DNA of 18,619 nt from an uncultured Bacilli bacterium (GTDB taxonomy: Bacteria; Bacillota_I; Bacilli_A; RF39; UBA660). Positions 13,492 to 18,619 of the stretch are shown here, piece after piece. A model generated the notes under the pieces. That model saw only the letters and a program-made list of their open reading frames with translations, ran no database searches and was not told where the DNA came from. The stretch covers positions 1-18,619 of the forward strand of contig CAKOMU010000021.1 in the NCBI GenBank assembly GCA_934096755.1, written 5' to 3'. The position numbers and the translations under genes were made by a program. Within the stretch, counting starts at the first letter, position 1. Each line of letters opens with the position of its first letter.

Positions 13492-15309
13492 ATGAGTAAA
13501 ATAATAGGTATAGATTTAGGTACAACAAACTCATGTGTTGCTGTATTAGAAGGAGGAACTCCTAAAGTTATTGCTAATAGTGAAGGAAATAGAACAACAC
13601 CTTCAGTTGTAGCATTTAAAGGTGATGAAGAATTAGTTGGAGAAGTTGCTAAAAGACAAGCTGTAACTAATGTTAAAAACACTATTTCTTCCATTAAAAG
13701 AAAAATGGGAACTAGTGAAAAAGTAGAAGCTAATGGTAAAAAATGGACACCAGAAGAAATTAGTGCAAAAATTCTTGGTAAATTAAAGAAAGATGCTGAA
13801 AGCTATTTGGGAGAAAAAGTAACTAAGGCTGTTATTACTGTACCTGCATATTTTAATGATGCAGAAAGACAAGCAACTAAAAATGCTGGTAAAATTGCTG
13901 GTTTGGAAGTAGAACGTATTATTAATGAACCAACGGCAGCTGCTCTTGCATATGGTTTGGATAAACAAGATAAATTACAAACTATTTTAGTATATGACTT
14001 AGGTGGTGGTACATTCGATGTATCAATTCTAGAACTTGGTGATGGTGTATTTGAAGTTAAAGCTACTAGTGGTAATAATCGTTTAGGTGGAGATGACTTT
14101 GATGCGCGTGTTACAGATTATTTAGTAAGTGAATTTAAGAAAGAACATGGTATTGATTTAAGTAAAGATACTATGGCAATGCAAAGAATTAAAGATGCTG
14201 CAGAAAAAGCTAAAAAAGATTTGTCTGGTATGACTAGCGCACAAATTAGTTTACCATTTATTGCTCAAGACGATAATGGCCCAGTTCATATGGAACTTTC
14301 ATTGTCAAGAGCTAAATTTGAAGACTTATGTCGTGATTTGTTTGATTCTACTCTTGAACCAGTTAGAAAAGCGTTAAAAGATGCCAAAATGACTGCTAAA
14401 GATATCAATAAGGTAATCTTAGTTGGTGGTTCAAGTCGTATTCCATATATTCAAGAATTGGTTAAAAAAGAATTGGGACAAGAACCTAATAAGAGTGTTA
14501 ACCCAGATGAAGTAGTAGCTATGGGAGCTGCTATCCAAGGCGGAGTATTAACTGGTGAAGTTGATGATATCGTACTTCTTGATGTTACACCATTATCATT
14601 AGGTCTTGAAACTTTGGGAAATGTTATGACAGTGTTAATTCCAAGAAATACAACAATTCCTACAAGTAAATCACAAGTATTCTCAACAGCAGTAGATAAT
14701 CAACCTGCAGTAGATATTCATGTTTTACAAGGGGAAAGACCAATGGCTAGTGATAACAAAACTTTAGGAAATTTCCAACTTACGGATTTACCTCCAGCTA
14801 GACGTGGAGTACCACAAATTGAAGTTACATTTGATATCGATGCTAATGGTATTGTTAATGTTTCTGCTAAAGATTTAGGAACTAATAAAGAACAATCAAT
14901 TACAATTACCTCATCAACTAATTTAAGTGATGAAGAAATTGATAAGATGATGAAAGAAGCTGAAGCTAATAAAGAAGCTGATGAATTACGTAAAAAAGAA
15001 GCAGAAGTAAGAAATGAAGCTGATAGTGCTGTATTTGCCACTGAAAAAGCTTTAAATGATTTAGGCGATAAAGTGAGTGAAGATGATAAGAAAAAAGCCG
15101 AAGAAAAAGTAGACGTAGTTAAAAAAGCTTTGGAAGGAACTGATGTTGATGAAATTAAAAAAGCAACTGAAGAACTAAATAAAGTAGCTATGGATTTAGC
15201 AGCTAAAGTATATGAAGAAGCCGCTAAGAAGAATAATGATACTAATGCAACTGATACAAGTAATGATGATCATGAAAAAGTAGAAGATGCAACTTATGAA
15301 GAAAAATAG
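13492..15309 (+). CDS. dnaK: Chaperone protein DnaK (Hsp70)
   Basis: A 605-residue Hsp70, normal for Firmicutes. The nucleotide-binding domain shows I7-D8-L-G-T-T-N13 (phosphate 1), the V-P-A-Y-F-N-D-A-E-R-Q-A-T signature and D169-L-G-G-G-T-F-D176 (phosphate 2). The linker D-V-T-P-L-S-L-G and the beta-sandwich substrate domain follow, then a helical lid and an acidic, Asn-rich tail ending D-A-T-Y-E-E-K. It folds proteins in an ATP cycle with DnaJ and GrpE. AAAGGA precedes the ATG. It is the third gene after the CIRCE promoter. A terminator begins 15 nt after its stop, so hrcA-grpE-dnaK is the main transcript and genes beyond depend on read-through. Confidence 0.99.
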   Translation: MSKIIGIDLGTTNSCVAVLEGGTPKVIANSEGNRTTPSVVAFKGDEELVGEVAKRQAVTNVKNTISSIKRKMGTSEKVEANGKKWTPEEISAKILGKLKKDAESYLGEKVTKAVITVPAYFNDAERQATKNAGKIAGLEVERIINEPTAAALAYGLDKQDKLQTILVYDLGGGTFDVSILELGDGVFEVKATSGNNRLGGDDFDARVTDYLVSEFKKEHGIDLSKDTMAMQRIKDAAEKAKKDLSGMTSAQISLPFIAQDDNGPVHMELSLSRAKFEDLCRDLFDSTLEPVRKALKDAKMTAKDINKVILVGGSSRIPYIQELVKKELGQEPNKSVNPDEVVAMGAAIQGGVLTGEVDDIVLLDVTPLSLGLETLGNVMTVLIPRNTTIPTSKSQVFSTAVDNQPAVDIHVLQGERPMASDNKTLGNFQLTDLPPARRGVPQIEVTFDIDANGIVNVSAKDLGTNKEQSITITSSTNLSDEEIDKMMKEAEANKEADELRKKEAEVRNEADSAVFATEKALNDLGDKVSEDDKKKAEEKVDVVKKALEGTDVDEIKKATEELNKVAMDLAAKVYEEAAKKNNDTNATDTSNDDHEKVEDATYEEK

Positions 15310-15324
15310 TATAATTGTTTAGAT

Positions 15325-15352
15325 AAAAAGAGAGCGTCTTAACTCTCTTTTT
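15325..15352 (+). terminator. Terminator after dnaK (possibly partial)
   Basis: A perfect 10-bp stem AAAAAGAGAG (15325-15334) / CTCTCTTTTT (15343-15352) with an 8-nt loop and the T-run forming its end. No good promoter is seen before tldD, so some read-through is likely, and this site may set the ratio of dnaK to the genes after it. Confidence 0.75.
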
Positions 15353-15370
15353 GCTAATTTAGGGAGATAT

Positions 15371-16744
15371 ATGAATAAAGAAAAAATTGAAATTATTTTG
15401 AATAAAATGCTAGCTACTGGTGGAGATTTTGCTGAAGTATTTTGGGAAAGAAAGAAAAGTAAAGTTTATTCTTTTGTAGATAGTAAATTAGATGCCATAA
15501 ATATTAAAAGAATCAATGGATTAGGATTAAGACTCGCAAGTGGTACAGATGTTTATTATGGGGCTATTAATAATTTAGAAGATAATGCTATTGCTGAAGT
15601 TATTGATAATTTGACTAAAAATATTGATAACAAGGTGCTGTATTCAAATGTTAAGTTAGACTCGTTAGAAAGATTTGTTGGTAGTAATGAAACTCACTAT
15701 ACTGATCAAGATGTTAAAAAGTTGATGCAAGAGATTGATAATTATGCTAGAAATAAAGATGATAGGGTTTTACAAGTAAATGTCGTGTTACAAAATAATG
15801 AACAAACTGTGACTGTTGCAAATCATACTGGAAGATATAAAGAAGAAGTAAGAGTACATTCACGTATATTTATTATTGTGACTTTGAAAGATGAAGATAA
15901 AGTAGCTGATATTCATTTTACGAAAGGAACACTGGAAGGTTTAGATTTTTTAGATAAAATAGATTTTCATAAGGAAGTAGATATACTAATCAAAGAAGGT
16001 TTAGATAAGCTTTATGCTAAACCATGTTTAGGCAAAGTTATGCCGGTGGTAATAGAACAAGGATTTGGAGGAGTAATTTTTCATGAAGCTTGTGGGCATG
16101 CTTTGGAAGCTACAAGTGTGGCTCCCAAAATATCGGTTTTAAGCGATTTAAAAGGAGAGGTAATTGCTAGTCCTAAGGTAACTATTATCGATGATGGAAC
16201 CTTATTAAATGAATGGGGTAGTAGTATTATTGATGATGAAGGGAATAAAACACAACGAAATGTTTTAATTGAAAATGGAGTTTTAAAAAATTATTTAATT
16301 GATGAAATTAATAATCGTAAAATGCATGACGTTATAACTGGTTCGGGACGAAGAGAAAGTTATTTATATGCTCCAACATCTAGAATGAACAATACTTACT
16401 TAGAACCTGGGACAGATACATTTGTTGATATGATTAGTAGTATCAAATTGGGATTGTACTGTGCTAAAATGGGTGGAGGTTCTGTTTCCCCTGAAACTGG
16501 AGATTTTAATTTTGCTTGTGATTTAGCTTATATGATAAGAGATGGAAAAATTTGTGAATGTGTTAAGTCAGCTAGCTTAATAGGTAATACTAAAGACATT
16601 TTAAAATCTGTAGAAATGGTTGGTAGCAATTTAGCTTTAGGACCAGGTATGTGTGGTTCTATTAGTGGCTCTGTACCGGTTAATGTTGGTATTCCTACCA
16701 TTAAAGTAAGTCATATTTTAGTAGGAGGTTATAATGAAGAATAA
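15371..16744 (+). CDS. tldD: TldD metalloprotease subunit
   Basis: A 457-residue TldD, the catalytic half of the TldD/TldE zinc protease that threads and degrades unfolded peptides. Seen: the metal site H238-E-A-C-G-H243 in F-H-E-A-C-G-H-A-L-E, the family segment S-G-R-R-E-S-Y near 327 with S-R-M-N-N-T-Y, a G-G-G-S-V-S-P-E-T-G-D-F-N-F stretch, and C428 in G-M-C-G, probably the third metal ligand. In Enterobacteria the complex matures microcin B17 and degrades the antitoxin CcdA; no RiPP precursor or Ccd module is visible here, so a general peptide-clearing role is more likely. AGGGAG precedes the ATG. It overlaps tldE by 11 nt. Confidence 0.93.
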   Translation: MNKEKIEIILNKMLATGGDFAEVFWERKKSKVYSFVDSKLDAINIKRINGLGLRLASGTDVYYGAINNLEDNAIAEVIDNLTKNIDNKVLYSNVKLDSLERFVGSNETHYTDQDVKKLMQEIDNYARNKDDRVLQVNVVLQNNEQTVTVANHTGRYKEEVRVHSRIFIIVTLKDEDKVADIHFTKGTLEGLDFLDKIDFHKEVDILIKEGLDKLYAKPCLGKVMPVVIEQGFGGVIFHEACGHALEATSVAPKISVLSDLKGEVIASPKVTIIDDGTLLNEWGSSIIDDEGNKTQRNVLIENGVLKNYLIDEINNRKMHDVITGSGRRESYLYAPTSRMNNTYLEPGTDTFVDMISSIKLGLYCAKMGGGSVSPETGDFNFACDLAYMIRDGKICECVKSASLIGNTKDILKSVEMVGSNLALGPGMCGSISGSVPVNVGIPTIKVSHILVGGYNEE

Positions 16745-17993
16745 ATTAATTGATGAAGGTAAATTACGGGGAATGGCAATAGAAATTAATGAAGATACCC
16801 ATAAAAAGGCTGAGATTAATACTTTAAATGATAAGGTTAATTTGTTTCAAATTACTAATGTCCAAAATTACAGAATTAAGGCTATTAAAAATGGTAAATC
16901 TGCTAAAATTGTTTGTGAATCGTTAGATGATATTGAAGAAATTTTAGATGATTTAGAAAATATTTTAAGTATTCAAGATAATGATAATCAAAATGAACTG
17001 GGTAAAGGTACAATAGTAAAAGAAATAGAAGATGAAATAATTGATTTAAACTTAATTAAGAAAAATCTACTGGAATTAAATGATTTAAAGAAAACGTATG
17101 AAAACATTGTCAGTATTGAAACTAGTTTTTGTCATTATTATGAGGGAAGAATATTAGAAAATAGTGCTTGTAATTTAGTGGATCAATTATGCTTTAATGA
17201 ATATGGAGCTGCATTGACGGTTGGAGTTGGTGAAAATAAAAAAGTAGCATATGTAACTTATTATTCTACAAAGGAAGATTTTGCTGGCTTTAGAGAAGCA
17301 ATAATTGCTAAATTAAATGATTTGCAAATTAAATTAAATAGTAGTTCAGTGACTACTAAAAAATATAAAGTATTGTTAACTAATAATGTGGTTACGAGTA
17401 TTTTAGCAACTTTTGCAGATGCCTTTAACAGTAAAAATATTTATCTTCATGATTCGGTTTTAGAAAATGATTTTCAAAAATTGATTTTTTCACCAAAAAT
17501 AACCATGGTAGATGATGCTAGTAAAGGTATAATTCCTATTAGTTTTGATGATGAAGGTAGTAAAACTAAAAAAAATATATTAATTAATAAAGGTGTCTTT
17601 CAAACTAAAATTAATAATATAGAATATGCTTTAAAACTAAATGAAGAAACAACGGGAAATGCTAGTGGAGTTAATTATTTATATATCGAATCTGGGCAAA
17701 AAGATTACTTAGAACTTGTAAAAGAACTAAAAAATGGTATCATTATTGATGAAGCGTATGGATTTCACGCTGGTGTTGATAAAAGTAATGGTGATATTTC
17801 GGTTCAAGCAGAGGGAATGTTAGTAGAGGATGGTAAAATTATAAAAGGACTTAATATGATTATATTGTCAACTAATTTTAAAGAAGTTTTTAAAAATGTT
17901 TTAGAAGTTGGTTGTGATTGCTCTAGTAGTAATCCTGAAGTTTGTGCACCATCATTACTTTTAGAAGATATTACAATAACAGGAGGAGAGTAG
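16734..17993 (+). CDS. tldE: TldE/PmbA protease subunit
   Basis: A 419-residue TldE (PmbA), the partner that forms a heterodimer with TldD. The sequence is homologous along its length but lacks the HExxxH metal site, as is normal for TldE. The late part keeps S-F-D-D-E-G, T-T-G-N-A-S-G-V-N-Y-L-Y and a C-terminal S-P-S-L-L-L-E-D-I-T-I-like ending (A-P-S-L-L-L-E-D-I-T-I-T-G-G). AGGAGG (16723-16728) sits 5 nt before the ATG, inside tldD, and the 11-nt overlap couples equal synthesis of both subunits. Residues 65-105 hold an acidic insert with repeated D-D-L/E-D-I. dnaJ starts 3 nt after its stop, so the unit continues. Confidence 0.88.
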   Translation: MKNKLIDEGKLRGMAIEINEDTHKKAEINTLNDKVNLFQITNVQNYRIKAIKNGKSAKIVCESLDDIEEILDDLENILSIQDNDNQNELGKGTIVKEIEDEIIDLNLIKKNLLELNDLKKTYENIVSIETSFCHYYEGRILENSACNLVDQLCFNEYGAALTVGVGENKKVAYVTYYSTKEDFAGFREAIIAKLNDLQIKLNSSSVTTKKYKVLLTNNVVTSILATFADAFNSKNIYLHDSVLENDFQKLIFSPKITMVDDASKGIIPISFDDEGSKTKKNILINKGVFQTKINNIEYALKLNEETTGNASGVNYLYIESGQKDYLELVKELKNGIIIDEAYGFHAGVDKSNGDISVQAEGMLVEDGKIIKGLNMIILSTNFKEVFKNVLEVGCDCSSSNPEVCAPSLLLEDITITGGE

Positions 17994-17996
17994 TTT

Positions 17997-18619
17997 ATGA
18001 ATAAAAAAGATTTTTATGAAATATTAGGTGTTAATAAAAATGCTACTGATGAAGAAATTAAAAGAGCCTTTAGAAAATTAGCAAAACAATATCACCCTGA
18101 TTTAAATAAAGAACCTGGTGCTGAAGAAAAGTTTAAAGAAATAGGCGAAGCCTATGCTGTATTGTCTGATCCAACTAAAAGAAAACAATATGATCAATTT
18201 GGTCATGCTGCTTTTCAAAATGGTGGTGGAACTGGAGGAACATCAGGCTTTTCTGGTTTCGATATGGGCGATATAAATTTAGATGACATTTTAAGTGATT
18301 TATTTGGTGGAGGTTTTTCTGGATTTTCTGGATTTGGTCGTCAAAGTAGTAGAAATACTAATCGGGCTAGTAAAGGAAAAGATATACGAGTTGTGTTAAA
18401 TCTTGACTTTATGGAAGCTGCCTTTGGTTGTGAAAAAGATGTCAAACTTAATTTAACGGCTGCTTGTAGTAAATGTCATGGTAAAGGTGGTTTTGGTGAA
18501 AAAACTTGTCGTACTTGTGGAGGAGCTGGTAAGGTTTTAGAACCACAACAAACGATATTTGGTTATATGCAAACGCAAAAAACTTGTCCTGATTGTCGAG
18601 GGATTGGTAAGAGTTATGA
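17997..18619 (+). CDS. dnaJ: Chaperone protein DnaJ (3' end cut by window)
   Basis: The first 207 residues of a DnaJ. The J domain has the H33-P-D35 loop that triggers DnaK ATPase; a Gly/Phe-rich linker (about 73-115) follows, and then the zinc-finger region. Three of the four CxxCxGxG-type repeats are visible: C-S-K-C-H-G-K-G, C-R-T-C-G-G-A-G and C-P-D-C-R-G-I-G. The spacing between the first two is short (the usual glycine/serine linker is compact). AGGAGGAGAG (17981-17990), inside the end of tldE, is the ribosome binding site 6-7 nt before the ATG. The frame runs off the window with no stop. It is separated from dnaK by tldD-tldE, which is unusual. Confidence 0.97.
   Translation, partial: MNKKDFYEILGVNKNATDEEIKRAFRKLAKQYHPDLNKEPGAEEKFKEIGEAYAVLSDPTKRKQYDQFGHAAFQNGGGTGGTSGFSGFDMGDINLDDILSDLFGGGFSGFSGFGRQSSRNTNRASKGKDIRVVLNLDFMEAAFGCEKDVKLNLTAACSKCHGKGGFGEKTCRTCGGAGKVLEPQQTIFGYMQTQKTCPDCRGIGKSY

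Noticed and set aside
15371..17993. RiPP biosynthesis locus around tldD-tldE
   Set aside because: No precursor peptide, cyclodehydratase or transporter gene is nearby; the neighbours are chaperones.
1..18619. Mycoplasma genetic code (UGA as Trp)
   Set aside because: polC and the SDR gene end at TGA at expected protein ends, and no gene needs TGA read as Trp.

Overview
The window is a compact, AT-rich stretch of a low-G+C Firmicutes-type chromosome. PolC with a fused proofreading domain, a CIRCE-controlled hrcA-grpE-dnaK cluster and AGGAGG-type ribosome binding sites all point to Bacilli. UGA is read as stop: polC and the SDR gene both end in TGA, and the tryptophans are TGG. This argues against a Mycoplasma-type code. 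The mix of housekeeping genes with a gut-type variable surface protein suggests an uncultured gut lineage near the Erysipelotrichia/RF39-like Bacilli. That placement is inference, because no rRNA is present.

Layout, left to right. (1) 1-5709: the 3' part of dnaE, then full-length polC starting 2 nt after the dnaE stop, so both replicative polymerases sit in one transcription unit. (2) 5711-7159: three head-to-tail copies of a 33-bp repeat, then an AAA ATPase of the DUF4143 type with its own promoter. (3) 7174-9478: a nested inverted repeat, a terminator overlapping a promoter, a membrane-anchored surface protein whose last ~60 codons look like the variable region of a diversity-generating retroelement (DGR), a GC-rich hairpin just after it, and a DUF4176 protein. 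(4) 9483-11432: a terminator/promoter hairpin, then a translationally coupled SDR reductase and YnbB-type PLP enzyme, ending in a strong terminator shared with a convergent orphan gene. (5) 11772-18619: divergent promoters, CIRCE operators, hrcA-grpE-dnaK, a terminator, tldD-tldE, and the start of dnaJ.

The chaperone genes form a heat-shock regulon repressed by HrcA through CIRCE. The TldD/TldE protease pair is inserted between dnaK and dnaJ, which suggests a joint proteostasis unit.

The most striking signal is the C-terminal coding end of the 7346-8872 gene. It is 54% G+C over 8701-8800, against about 27% just upstream, with NNC/NNT codons at alternating positions, and it ends in a conserved G-x-RPVLYL block followed by a GC-rich stem-loop. 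This is what a DGR target should look like. No reverse transcriptase or template repeat lies in the window, so any such machinery would have to act from elsewhere.
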